Shown in pieces: positions 25,606 to 40,481 of a DNA stretch of 64,000 bases. Position numbers and translations under genes: made by a program. The stretch is from contig OY992832.1 of NCBI GenBank assembly GCA_963921425.1, positions 10,224,749 through 10,288,748 of the forward strand, in the 5' to 3' direction. Position 1 is the first letter of the stretch; each line of letters begins with the position of its first letter. The notes below the pieces were generated by a model. That model worked only from the letters and a program-made list of their open reading frames with translations. It did no database searches and was not told where the DNA came from. The DNA is from Dryas octopetala (Eukaryota; Streptophyta; Magnoliopsida; Rosales; Rosaceae).

Positions 25606-28432
25606 ATGGCGGAGACTGAGACGTTTGCCTTCCAGGCCGAGATCAACCAGCTCCTGAGCTTGATCATCAACACCTTCTACAGCAACAAGGAGATCTTTCT
25701 CCGTGAGCTCATCAGTAATGCCTCTGATGTAAGTCATCTGACCTCCTATTTATTTTTTTGGTCTGATTTATCGTTTCAATATTTTCTAGGGCTTGTTTTA
25801 GTTTTCTCTGTGTTTTCTTTTCGTGTTTGGCTTCTAAACGTTTTAAGAGCAGTGATTGATTTTGTTCGGCTTAGATTAAAGATCTGGATCTTTCATTTTT
25901 AATGCTAAGGTTTTTGATTATTTCAAAATTAAATATAACTAATTAATTTGGCCGGTATTGTCGCTGTTGTTAGTTTGTCTACTTAAAGTTTGAGAACGAT
26001 CTTTTAGGGTTTCGATGTCGATGTTCTGAAAGGTGTGTAGCTTTGTAAGATTTCTGGGTTTTGGTTTCTCGTTACGGTTTGTTTGAGATGTTAGGTTATT
26101 TATTCCAAGTTTAATGATAATGATGAACAATCAATGTCTGTTGGGTGTTTAATGACAATGATAAACAATAAATTTTATTTGGTGTTTTCTATTGTTGCTT
26201 GAGTTGGGAATATTGTTAGATTACATGTTTTTATCTTATCCTATTGTTTAGTTTATGTGATTAGTAACACTTGGTTTCGTTGTGAATTTGTGTCTACTCT
26301 GATTGTTAGAATAAATTTTGTGCGAAATACATTTACTTATTTGTGTTATGCTCTGTTTATATAGGCTCTTGACAAGATTAGATTTGAGAGCTTGACTGAC
26401 AAGAGCAAGCTAGATGGTCAACCAGAGCTCTTCATACACATTATCCCTGACAAGACCAACAACACATTGACTATTATTGACAGTGGTATTGGGATGACCA
26501 AAGCTGGTAAGTTGCTTTGTATTATATAATTTGTTATTTGATGCTAATGGGATTGATTATTGTGTGCTTACTTTGATCTTAATTTGTGTTTCAGATTTGG
26601 TGAACAACCTTGGTACCATTGCCAGGTCTGGGACCAAGGAATTCATGGAAGCCTTGGCTGCTGGTGCTGATGTTAGCATGATTGGACAGTTTGGTGTTGG
26701 TTTCTACTCTGCTTATCTTGTTGCTGAGAAGGTCATTGTTACTTCCAAGCACAATGATGACGAACAGTATATCTGGGAGTCTCAAGCTGGAGGCTCATTC
26801 ACTGTTACCAGAGACTCTGGGGAGGTTCTCGGCAGGGGTACCAAGATCACTCTACACCTCAAGGAGGACCAGCTTGAGTACCTTGAAGAGCGCCGCCTTA
26901 AGGATTTGATTAAGAAGCACTCTGAGTTCATCAGCTACCCAATTTCACTCTGGATTGAGAAGACCACCGAGAAGGAGATTTCTGATGACGAGGATGAAGA
27001 AGACAAAGAAAAGAAGGAAGAGGAGGGAAAGGTTGAGGATGTTGATGAAGAGAAAGAGAAGGAAGAGAAGAAAAAGAAGAAGATCCAGGAAGTTTCACAC
27101 GAGTGGTCTTTGGTGAACAAGCAGAAGCCTATCTGGATGAGGAAGCCAGAGGAGATCACCAAAGAAGAGTATTCAGCTTTCTACAAGAGTCTTACCAATG
27201 ACTGGGAAGAGCATCTTTCTGTGAAGCACTTCTCTGTTGAGGGTCAGCTTGAGTTTAAGGCTGTCCTCTTTGTTCCCAAGAGGGCTCCGTTTGATCTCTT
27301 TGACACAAGGAAGAAGCCCAACAACATCAAGCTCTATGTCCGCCGTGTGTTCATCATGGACAACTGTGAGGAGTTGATCCCTGAATACCTTGGCTTTGTG
27401 AAGGGTATTGTGGACTCTGAGGATCTTCCTCTCAACATTTCAAGAGAGATGTTGCAGCAAAACAAGATCTTGAAGGTCATCCGCAAAAACTTGGTGAAGA
27501 AGTGCATTGAGATGTTCCAAGAAATTGCTGAGAACAAGGAGGACTACAACAAGTTCTACGAGTCATTCTCCAAGAATCTCAAGCTTGGAATCCATGAGGA
27601 CTCCCAGAACAAGACAAAGCTTGCTGAGTTGCTGCGATACCACTCCACCAAGAGTGGTGATGATATGACCAGTCTGAAGGATTACGTGACTAGGATGAAG
27701 GAGGGCCAGAATGATATCTACTACATCACTGGTGAGAGCAAGAAGGCTGTTGAGAACTCTCCTTTCCTTGAGAAGCTGAAGAAGAAGGGCTATGAGGTCC
27801 TTTACATGGTTGATGCTATTGATGAGTATGCTGTTGGTCAGCTCAAGGAGTTTGAGGGCAAGAAGCTTGTCTCAGCCACCAAGGAAGGTCTTAAACTTGA
27901 CGAGTCTGAGGATGAGGCAAAGAAGCAGGAAGAGTTGAAGCAGAAGTTCGAGGGGCTCTGCAAGGTTGTCAAGGATGTTTTGGGTGACAGGGTTGAGAAG
28001 GTTGTGGTGTCAGACCGTGTTGTCGATTCTCCTTGCTGTTTGGTGACTGGAGAGTATGGCTGGACTGCTAACATGGAGAGGATCATGAAGGCACAGGCAT
28101 TGAGGGATAACAGCATGGCCGGCTACATGTCGAGCAAGAAGACCATGGAGATCAACCCCGAAAACCCCATCATGGAGGAGCTTAGAAAGAGGGCTGATGC
28201 CGACAAGAATGACAAGTCCGTAAAGGACCTTGTTCTCCTTTTGTTCGAGACTGCTCTTCTCACCTCTGGCTTCAGCCTTGATGACCCCAACACCTTCGGC
28301 AACAGGATCCACAGGATGCTGAAACTTGGCCTGAGCATTGACGATGATGCTGTTGATGGTGATGCTGACATGCCCCCACTGGAGGATGCTGACGCTGATG
28401 CTGAAGGAAGCAAGATGGAGGAGGTTGACTAA
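25606..28432 (+). CDS. HSP90: Cytosolic heat-shock protein 90
   Basis: ATP-dependent chaperone of 700 residues. Exons are 25606-25728, 26365-26506 and 26595-28432. The N-terminal ATPase domain shows [52 protein letters not shown] and [15 protein letters not shown] charged linker rich in Glu/Lys/Asp (about residues 210-250) is followed by the middle domain ([38 protein letters not shown]) and a C-terminal dimer domain. The last residues are MEEVD, the TPR co-chaperone docking signal of cytosolic HSP90s. Two introns and this length match the constitutive plant HSP90-2/3/4 group rather than the strongly heat-inducible HSP90-1. The gene is divergent from the FKBP gene. Confidence 0.98.
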
Positions 28433-30241
28433 GTCTGAGCCTGACCCAACAGTAGTTTTTTTCACCCCCTAGTTTTTTTTTGTCTTGCTGCTTCTAATAT
28501 TTTTGGATGATTCTGGACGCGGTTAATTCGGTTTGTTATGGGATATTATTATATTACTTTTGAATGCATTTGGTATAATTTTCTCCTATGGATGTGATTT
28601 TGTTTTGATTAAGTTCTTAATTCGTTCTTTTTGGGTAATTGCTTTTTTGATTGCGAAGGCTGTGTTACTTTAACATAGTGATTATTAAGGAATCAGGTAA
28701 TTTTGGTTGAAAGGGCCCCTATAATTTTAGTCTAATTCCTAGTATAATTTTCTAGAATAAAACTTTGCTATTAAGTATTCTAGTTTTTCGTAAGCTGATA
28801 AGTTGCCTATCTGAAGTATAAGTCTCTTTGTCGTGACATCAGATATTCCTTGGTGTCATTTCAATACACCTATGCGATTTATTTTTTTTCTCAAAAATTT
28901 TACTTTTTGCTTGGTAGATGACTTTATCGTTTGACTATAAATTCGACACTTCGACAGTATGGCTGTAGCCAGACTTTTTTTTTATTTTTTATCAAACTTT
29001 ATCAGTTATATATCCCCAAATAGTAAAATCCACTTGTTGAACCAAAAATAAAAAATTCACTTAACGTATTTGCTAGCAAAACTAAAAATAAAAACCTCAT
29101 AATTCTGTAAAACAGAAATTAAAAGAATAATAGTTTTCTTGCTGTGTATTCATGTCGACACTAACCTAATTTTATGACTATTTGTGTTAGCAAGTTGTGC
29201 CAAATAAATGACCCAAAAAATAATCAACCTTAAACCAATTAATTTTGTATTTCAGTTTGTCTATGTTAAAAATTATCATTAGGTAAAGTTTTAATTCTAT
29301 TCTACAACTTTGGTCCCTTACCCGCTTCCACTCCTTATAAATGTTGGAGACATGAAAACAAAATATGCTTGTTCTTGGAATTGGATTAGGAATTTCGTAT
29401 TGATTATTAACTCTATGTTTATCCTTAAAAGGATACTCATTCTCAAGTGTCAAAATCACCAAGGGAACATACACTGTGAGTGTACGTACGTTCCTATCCA
29501 CATGAAACTGCTCAGGTGCTCATCCACTTGTTAAGTATTTGATGGCGAAATAGAACAAAACGATTTCATTGGTTAGCAAAAATTCAATCCTTGATTATTG
29601 AATCATCTTCATAACACTTTGCGCCGAAAGGAAAAACAAAAAACAAAAAATCTTATTGGGCACCACTAGCAACTTGTGTTGTTGGCATTGAATGCACACC
29701 TAATAGAAAAGGACTACTTGGGCAGTCACAGGGTCGTTTCAAACTTTCAACATTAAAAACAGCATAGATGGCTGGAACCTCCTCATTCGACCATATATTT
29801 TTGCTTAAAGACAATAGACAGATATTTTGAGAATTTGAGGAACATCAATAAAAATTGCAGTGTACGATAGAATTACAATTTCAAGACTTTGTGACCCAAC
29901 AGACTGAAAGATGCCACAAAGAACTTGCACCCCCTCTCTGTTTTACTTGCCACAATCATAATAGTAACAATTTTATGTTCACCTTTCAAAAGATTCAGTG
30001 TCCTAGGCAGAGCTCCATAAAAAGCCAAAATCAAAAGCAACATATAATTAAAGCAGCTTCAGTCGTCGAGAACAAAATACACACAGCCAAAAATATTCAA
30101 AACCAACAAAGAATATGGTGTGAAATTTTTCTACTTGGCCCTTTACATAATATGAGTGGACCACATTCTTCATAAACATGCAAACCACAACAATTTAATT
30201 AAAAAATAATGTCTCTTGAACCAAAAAACGGAAATTTGAAC
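28433..30241. other. Convergent intergenic region, HSP90 and CBL 3' flanks
   Basis: AT-rich, no gene or clear transposon seen. Confidence 0.6.
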
Positions 30242-32189
<1,948 letters not shown>

Positions 32190-34564
32190 GATATTTTCTG
32201 CAAATCAAAACACTCCATACCTGGTTGACAGGTAAAAAAAAAGAAAAAAAAAAGATATAAGTGAGTCTTTCTATAAAAGAAAGGATTCTATGGAAGGAAA
32301 TTAACAGAACAGACCTTTTAACCATTTCCTGCTTCTTCTAACTCACGCCCAAATGCCCAAGATCCGTAAAATTTGAAGCAGCCAAAACTATTATCTGTTT
32401 TTATAGATAAATGATAGATTAGAAAACCATGTCCAAAAAAAAAAAAAAATTTCTGGTAAATCCCAAAAGTAAGCTCACAATAACTGAAACAAGGGAAGTG
32501 CATATGAATCAATCCACGGAATTTTGTCTAACATCAAGGTGGACAGTCCAATGACATGTGGCTCTTGAGCCAATTAAACCATCACAACAAAATACTTTTA
32601 ACCTTAACTCAATCCTAATCTAAGATTCAAACAATTTTCCCAACAATTTCATCATTTACTCATATCTATAAAAGGAGTAGCATTTGTAGCAACTCATCTC
32701 AGCTACACACTAGCTTGTATATATATATGCCATAACCCATTTTGGAGTCTGAGCATCTAAATGGATTTGAATGAAGAAAACCACGCACAATTATCAATTA
32801 TTTTAACAAATAAAACCCACAATTACTTAATATAGTTTCAATCTAAACCACGAAAATCAAGTAAAGATTATGAATCTTTATTCAGTCACTGAATTGACAA
32901 CCCAAATTACATTTTATTGCTTTATAACACATTATTGATAAATTTTTCATCAAAAAACAATACATGGAAAAGCGGAGAAGAATAAATGTAAGAAATTTCA
33001 CACTAAATTTCAACTTAAAATTTACGAGGAATGACTACAGGTCATAGAATTATAACTCCTGAATCATTCATACGCATTCCAAAACCAAGCAACATTCACA
33101 ATAAAATAAAATAAATATAAACATGACTAGCAATCTTCGAATCCGAATCCGAGATCCAACCGTTGAATACAACAAACCGAACATAAACGAGAACACAGAT
33201 AGACAGAAAAAGGAGCTCAGCGATCTGTTTGGTAGCTGAGAAAACTCGGAAAATTGAAAAACAGATTGAGAAAACAACATATTATGTAAAACAAAAGCAA
33301 GATTCAGAATTTGGCGAATCGTATGAACAAAGAAAAAACAAAAAACTTTACTTTGAGAGAGAGAAGGGCGAGGTGGTTGAGCAGAGGTTTGTGTTATGCG
33401 ATCTCTGTGCAACTCGCGGTGGCTGTAGCGGATCTTTTATGCAGGTTACGAATGTGATAGATAGAAGAAAGAAAAGAGCATGATGATGTTGTTACAAAAG
33501 CCAGATATATTCATTATGCCAAGGACTGTTTTTTGATGCCAGGGTAAAACGACGCCGTCAGATTATTAGATTGGCAGATCCCCATGCGCCAATAATGAAT
33601 TATTGGAGGGTGCCTGTTTTTTGTTTTTAATTTTATTTCCTTTAAATTGAAAAAAAAAAATACAAAAGAAAAGAAAAATATGTGCGTTCGACTGTTGGGC
33701 AATCATTTTAACTTTTTCAAAGTTTTTTCAACAATTATCATTCTTTATATAGACGGATAGACCATCATTTAAGATTGTCAAATCAATAAAATCGATATAG
33801 AAATTACAAGTGAAAATAAAGTCATATTGTATGATATTTGTATTGGTTTTTGTTAGGTTAGGTTTGTTTTTATTAGGACTTGGCATTTGTCAAACCAAAT
33901 TTAATTCCTTGAATTCATATAGCCTCATTTCATGCTGACAAAAAAAAAAAAAAAAATCAGTGGTCCAAATCCCTATTACTCTATTGGAAGTACTATTTTC
34001 CAAAAGTAAAAAAAATATATATATTTTTAACATGCCTGTGTAACATGACTACCATTTTGAAAATGTTTCTATTTTCATTGAATAATATTTATATGACCAA
34101 AATGATGCTAAAAGCCTAAAACAAGCATAAAATCTTTCTAGCTGAAGTTATGCAAGATATTATGATTGAATCTCACATAAAGCATGATAGCATCTCATAT
34201 AAACAAATTTCCTTTTTAGGGCATTCCTAATTTCATTTCAAATCTCTACCAAGGGAGGCCCATTGGGCCAACTATTTTTTTTTTTTTGGTGAATAACCAA
34301 TATTGGACCTAGGAGTTGAGTGGCTTGTGGATTGATGTAATATATGAGAATCGTATTCGTAGAGAAAATAAAGTAGAAGAGAAGAGTAGCAAACATAAAA
34401 CAAAACCTCCGAGACGAGACGGTGCGTTTCCTTGGAAAAGCAATCAAAAGTCTAATCATTTCTGTTCGAAATCAAAACCAAAAGTTGGAAATTAGGGTAA
34501 ATCCAAAATAAGCTCAAGTAGGTGTCGAGCTGTTTGAGAAGTAAAAGCGCTCAGAGTTTAATCG
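32190..34564. other. Divergent region: CBL 5' UTR intron and promoter, FNBP4-like promoter
   Basis: From about 32201 to 33351 is the probable CBL 5' UTR intron (acceptor TTTGCAG next to the ATG, donor GTAAAG). The rest is AT-rich promoter sequence shared by two divergent genes. Poly(A) runs at 32436-32449 and 33942-33956. Confidence 0.55.
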
Positions 34565-35957
34565 ATGGGGAAGAGAAAAGAGCGTCGTCTTGCAGCTAAG
34601 ACCAACGCTGGTCGCAGAGTCAAGCTCGATCTCTTCGCGGAACCCTCTGGTACTCTCTCGCTCTATCTCTTTATATGTATGTAATTGTTTGAATTGTTGA
34701 GACTATTCATTATCTTCTGTAGGGTTTTCTAGATGTTTAAAGTAAACTGAATTTTTGTAATAAGTTTGAAATTTGTATTTTAGATTATTGGAGGATAAAA
34801 GGTCTCTTATTGGGAAAATTTTACGTAGTCTGTGTTCTGTTTTGATTTGTGTGGTCGTTTAATTTCAGTATAACATTTATTTTTAACTAAAGATGATATG
34901 TGCATCTTACTTTATGGCATTGGGTAATGCATAGCTGGTTTATGCGTAACTTACCCAGATTTTGGGGTTATATGTTGAGTTAATTTGTTTGTCTTTATAG
35001 GAGATTTGGGTGACTCTGCTGAGAATGATGAACATGGAGGAGATATATATTCGAAAGGCCATGCTGGGTTACCCAATTCACCATCTTCTTCAGGTGGGTT
35101 CCGTCAGTTTTCTTCAAAAAGGACTTTGTAGAGAGGACATGTTGTGCTCAACATTATGTTGTTCGGTGGAATTATGGAAACTATATGTACAAGACATGTT
35201 ATGTTGTTTGCCCCCAAGATTTTGTTTTCAGACTGTAGGGTGGCTGTTGTCTTGTTGAGAACATTCATTTCCAGATCAGGTCGGGCTCTGCCACTGTGAA
35301 ATTATGAATCACTCCCATTCGATATGCCCTTTTGGCAGCACCGAAGCATTTTGAAGATTTCAGCCGGGAAATTTTTTCTATCGGTTCGTATGTCCCTGGC
35401 TTTATTTTGCTTTTTACCCTGCTGACATTTCTTCCATGTGTAACAGGTGGCTGCTGGCTGCAATGAAGAGATCCTAAAAATCTCACTTCAAATTTTAATA
35501 TTGTATTCTTAGATAGATTTTTTCTTCCCCCATCTTAGTTCCAGTTACTTACAGTTTACATGAAAAGTCTAGCCCTTTTGTTTGTTTAGGTTCTGATATG
35601 TTGGTGTTTACTAAGTAGATAATCTTATTGGTTGGGTAGTGTTTGACATGCTAGTATTTTATGTCTGCAGGTCAGCAACCACAAAATCCGCTGCTGTTAC
35701 TTGGGCAATATAGTGATGACGAGTTGGATGATGACTCAAATAAAATACTTAGCGATGCCTCTGTAGAAAATTCCTCGCCTGAGAATAATGATGAGGTAAT
35801 TAAGTGGATTTATCTACCTTTCTTCCATTTTCCCCATGACCTTACCATTCTTGAGCTTAGTTTTTGAGTGGCTTGGTGAGTGGGGCTTTACAATCTTCTA
35901 GTATAAATACATAGTTCTCACCTAGCCCTCTGCCTCCCTCCATCCATCCCTCCCTCC

Positions 35958-36025
<68 letters not shown>

Positions 36026-39000
36026 CATGTTTCTGGCAACTGAATGTACAAATTGAGGGCATCTCTTTAAGTAATAATGTTCAATCTAGGTACTAAAAGA
36101 AGTTCTGTTTACCTCAAAAACCTCTCATTTTGTGTTTGCTCCACATGCTAAAAGCTTTGCCTTTACCAGGTTAAGAGTTCACTTGGTGAATCTTGTCAGA
36201 ATTTGGATACCAACGTAAGCGAAGACCTTGCTTCTCAGATGGTTAAGCAACAGGGAGTGGATACAAACTCTGTTCCGCATGAATGTGACCAGAACCTGGA
36301 GGACAGTGATAAAAGAGAAAATGATGATGTGGCCTCTAGTGATTTACATGCAGAATTGGATTTGACAGAACAAATCTCTGTTCCTGAAACTTCTAATGCA
36401 CAAGTTGTTGGAGATGTCAGTTCAGGTTGGAAGATTGTGATGCATGAAGAGAGTAACTCCTATTATTACTGGAATACTGAAACTGGGGAAACTTCATGGG
36501 AAGTGCCTGATGTTTTGGCCCAAGCAACCAAGTTAACCTGTGACGAGAAAACGCCTTCTGTTGCTGGAAAAACAGAGAATATTTTTGGTACACAAGAGTC
36601 TAACTTTGCTTCTGGTGTGAAATTAGATGGTTTTTCTAATGCTGACACAGTTGAAGGGTCTGCTAATATTGGGCATGGGTCCCAAGTGGGCGAGTGGAAT
36701 CTAGGAGGCAATGATGGAGCTATGCATGATATGATGGCTAATGAAGATCATGAATTGGGGATTGATCTCCCCTCTCGTCTTGTGAAAGATAGCGAGGCAT
36801 TGTTAGAGAGATTAAAGTCACTGCAAGGGTATGACAAGCTTTGCCCTCTCCTACCACCCCCTGCCCCCACACACCACACACAACCCCCCCCCCCCCCCCA
36901 AAAAAAACGCACACTTTTTTGAAAAAATTATTTATTTGCTTATTCATTTATGGAGATTATAATAACATGTTTATATGTTTCAGGTCCAAGGACCAACTGC
37001 AAGGTCCCAACTGGATCTCGAAGTATTTTTTGGAAGTTGAGATTAGAATTTTTGATTTTAAGTCGCTTTTATCTTATGGATCATCTCTGCTTCCATTTTG
37101 GATGCATTCTGAAAGACAACTTAAGCAGCTTGAGAGTGCTATTGATGATGAAATGTCCAAGATTGCTAAATCGGTACTGGATGAAGTTGAGGCTACTCAT
37201 GCATCTTTCTCCCAAGGTGAAAACAATTTTCAGGAAAGCATGGAGTGTAAAACTGAAGCAGATCGAGTTGGAAATGAACTGCTTATCTCTACGTTGGATG
37301 ATTGTCGTGTTACTCCTAGTGTTGATGCATCAACAATAGTCTCTAAAGATCTGGACATTAAAGGTTGCGGTTTAAATGCTGAGCACGTTTCTGCATCTGC
37401 CTTCCCCACTGGATTTATGGAGAGTGGTGCAAGTGAACAAGCCAATGGGGTAGTAGTTCCTGATGAGTCAACTACCAAGAATGAGTTTTGTGCAGGGGAA
37501 GATGATGACATGGATGTGGACATGGAAGTTGAAGATTCGAATTCCGCAGGAAATACAGCCGTTGCATATGCATTGAATGTGAAGGAGTTTACTCCTCTGG
37601 AGCAGCCAATTCAGCCCGGTCCACCTTCCGAATACGCGTCTTTGGTGTCAGAGAATGCGTTCACTGTTCCACCTCCCCCAGATGAAGAATGGATTCCCCC
37701 ACCACCACCTGATAATGAACAGGTTCCTCCACCCCCACCTGATGATCCCCCACCTGAACCCCCGCACCCTCCTCTGCCATCTTATCCTGAGATAGGGCAA
37801 CCTTCATATGCAGAACAATACAATTTCTCCTATCCAGGTTCCAGTTTTGAATATTATGGGCATTCAGTTACTGAAGTCCCTAGCAGTACTTTCTATGGAC
37901 ATGCTGAAGGAGGTCAAGTTGCTATACCCCATGCACCAGTTTACTATGGTGCAGTTCCTGGCACCTACACTGAATCTGCTCAGGTTGCGGCTAACCCTGT
38001 TGAGTCTGTCATTTATTATGGGATTCAAGATAGTACAGGACCTGCTGCTCCTATAGTCAGTAGTATAGAGTCCACGCAGTTTCACAGCGAGTCTGCTCCT
38101 CTTAGCTATAACAACCTTGCATCTGATCATACTGGATCTATCAACACCTTTTCAGCAGCAGGCAGCAGTGGTTCATTGCCAAATGTGAATGTTGATGGTT
38201 CTGCTGTTGATAGTGAGATTGATGGGGCATCTGTGGAGGTTCCTTCTACCACAGCCACAATCCAAGCACCTGCAACTGTTTCAGTGAGAAATACTGTTTC
38301 TCTTCCATCCACTAATTCTGTTTCTACTGCCACATCTATTCTTCCTCCAGTGGTTACTAAGGCTCAGTCTAAAGGTAAAGATTTTAAACACCCAATATAA
38401 AATGGAGTAACATGCCTTTCATGACATTTTTTCCTCAAGAAATGTTTATGAATTATGGCATTGCATAAAATTTCTACTGTGGACATGTATGTAATTATAC
38501 GCACACTCATTTGTTTCTTTTCTCTTATTCAGTTCCACGGACTAAAAAGAGGACTGTAGCAGTTGGTTCCTCCATGAGGTCTAATAAGAAAGTCTCCAGT
38601 TTGGTAGACAAGGTATGTTTGTGTCTAATTTTCCACATTATTACTTGTATCTGTATATTTTTGGATTACCTAATTTTGATATGTCAATTTAACCAGTGGA
38701 AAGCAGCAAAAGAGGAATTGCTTGAAGATGAGGAGGAACCTGAAAATGCATACGAGTTGTTAGAGAGGAAGCGGAAAAGGGAAATAGAGGTCTGTGGACT
38801 TTATTTGTACAGGTTACCACGTTTTGGGTCCTTCTGGTTGCTTACATTCCTTTCATTGCAGGAATGGTATGCACAACAAATTACCAGTGGAGAGGCCAAA
38901 GATAATGCTAATTTTCAGCCTCTGGGTGGCAATTGGTATGGAAACCTAAAATCTTATTTTAACACATTCTTGAAAGAAATTCTTGAGGCGCAGTAGGGAT

Positions 39001-39677
39001 AACATTACTCTTAAGTCCAACAAAGTTTGCTTATATATAGGACTTGTTCTCTCACATGCATGCACTGAGGTATGCATGGAGACACAAGTTTTATATCATA
39101 TCAAATTTCATGTGATGCGATAGTTTTGTTTCATACAGGCGTGAGAAGGTGAGGAGAAGAAAGGCTCAATTAGCCCGTGAAGCTGCAAAAACAGCATCTG
39201 AGGCACCTACTGATGGGAACAAGCAGCCTGATCTGACTGAACTTTCAAGGGATCTCCCCTCTGGATGGCAGGTATATGTCTTAGACTCTTAGTGGGAGCA
39301 TTGTTTATGACAAGGCATTGTTTACTAGCCAGGAATTGTACTCTTTTAACTGTCTGGATTTCTGCTTTTGGAAAGGGTTGCTTATTAACATTTCTGTTTA
39401 AGTTGATCTTGGAATGAGAAGGAATTGAAACACATTAAAGGAATCATTTAACGGCTAATTGCATAAGCCATTAACTGATTGTCTTTCATGCTTGTACGAT
39501 GAGCAATTACTTTTTTCTTAATGGCCTAAGACAAGGAATTACTTTTGTTGTACAAAATCTGATTTTCTTCTTTGCTTCTTTTGACTTTTTCAGGCCTACT
39601 GGGATGAATCGTCAAAGCAGGTTTATTATGGAAATACGGTGACATCAGAAACGACATGGACCAAACCAACAAAATGA
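34565..39677 (+). CDS. Two-WW-domain proline-rich protein, FNBP4-like
   Basis: Predicted protein of 938 residues related to formin-binding protein 4. Ten exons: 34565-34649, 35001-35093, 35671-35795, 36170-36828, 36984-38374, 38533-38612, 38697-38789, 38862-38935, 39139-39271 and 39594-39677; all phases agree. It starts with a basic segment (MGKRKERRLAAKTNAGRR) and a conserved NPLLLLGQYSDDELDDD. WW1 is SGWKIVMHEESNSYYYWNTE...TSWEVP. A helical block with proline follows, then poly-proline runs around PPPPDEEWIPPPPPDNEQ and a Tyr/Pro-rich part. WW2 closes the protein (LPSGWQAYWDESSKQVYYGN...TTWTKP). WW domains bind proline-rich partners, and the animal homologue binds formins and splicing factors; a nuclear RNA-processing role in plants is only inferred. 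Intron 3 carries a long (TC)n tract. Confidence 0.88.
35937..36022. repeat. Compound (TCCC)n/(TC)n microsatellite in an intron
   Basis: A TCCC/ATCC-like tetranucleotide run at 35937-35963 leads into a (TC)n run at about 35966-36022, inside intron 3 of the FNBP4-like gene. Confidence 0.95.
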
Positions 39678-40481
39678 GATAATTTCAAATTTTGATAGAT
39701 TTTGAAGTTAGGTTTCACTGTATTTGATATTTGTTTCAAGTAGATAGGTTTCATTGTATTCATGGTTATCACTTACCTTTTGATGTGCAAGAGTAGCTTC
39801 TGTCCCCATGGCCTGTTTCAAAATCTAAGCCAGCTTGTTATCATCATTCATCATGCAGGGTATTGCCAAGTGGAATTATCTATCTTAAGCTACGATAAAA
39901 AAAAAAAAAAAAAAAGGATAATTATCAGTACCAATTAAATCTTGGGTGCTGAGGAAATTCCTTTATGAGAACCGTCAACTTTTCAAAGGAGGAAAATTAT
40001 CATTTTCTTAACAAATAACAAAGTCATACACATTGGCCGTTCAAATTGATTTCTCGCAAACAAGTGCCCTGGCTGGGAGAAAACTTGTGTGGAACTGGTA
40101 CAAATCATCCTTTAATTGACGTGTTTTGTCACTCAGTGCCATCACAAGGTAGGAACAGTTACATGCAAGGTTTTGCTATTTATTTATTGTTTTGCGTATG
40201 AGAACAATCAAACAAGAAAAATCAATGTAGTGTCTTTTAAGATTGTAATTAAGGATCAAACCAAATACCAATTTAGTTGATAACTGCCAATGCTCTTTAA
40301 GTCAGTAATTAAAAGATAGTTTATTCAATTTTCTGGCCAAAGAATACCAGCTGTGTTATTGATGCCAAAAAGCCGTTCTTTTAAGTATAAAAGTTAAATC
40401 ATAGTTCATTAAAAATACAACCGAAGAGACCTTAAACTACAATGCAAAATCTCCAATATTATGTCCTCTCAAATCCTTCCA
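39678..40481. other. Convergent intergenic region
   Basis: 3' flanks of two converging genes, with a poly(A) run at about 39897-39915. No gene seen. Confidence 0.7.

Noticed and set aside
28010..28465. Minus-strand frame of 151 codons
   Set aside because: Antisense shadow of the HSP90 last exon, whose codon use keeps other frames open.
35937..36022. Regularly spaced repeats that could suggest a CRISPR-like array
   Set aside because: Simple tetra- and dinucleotide repeats with no spacers, in a plant intron.
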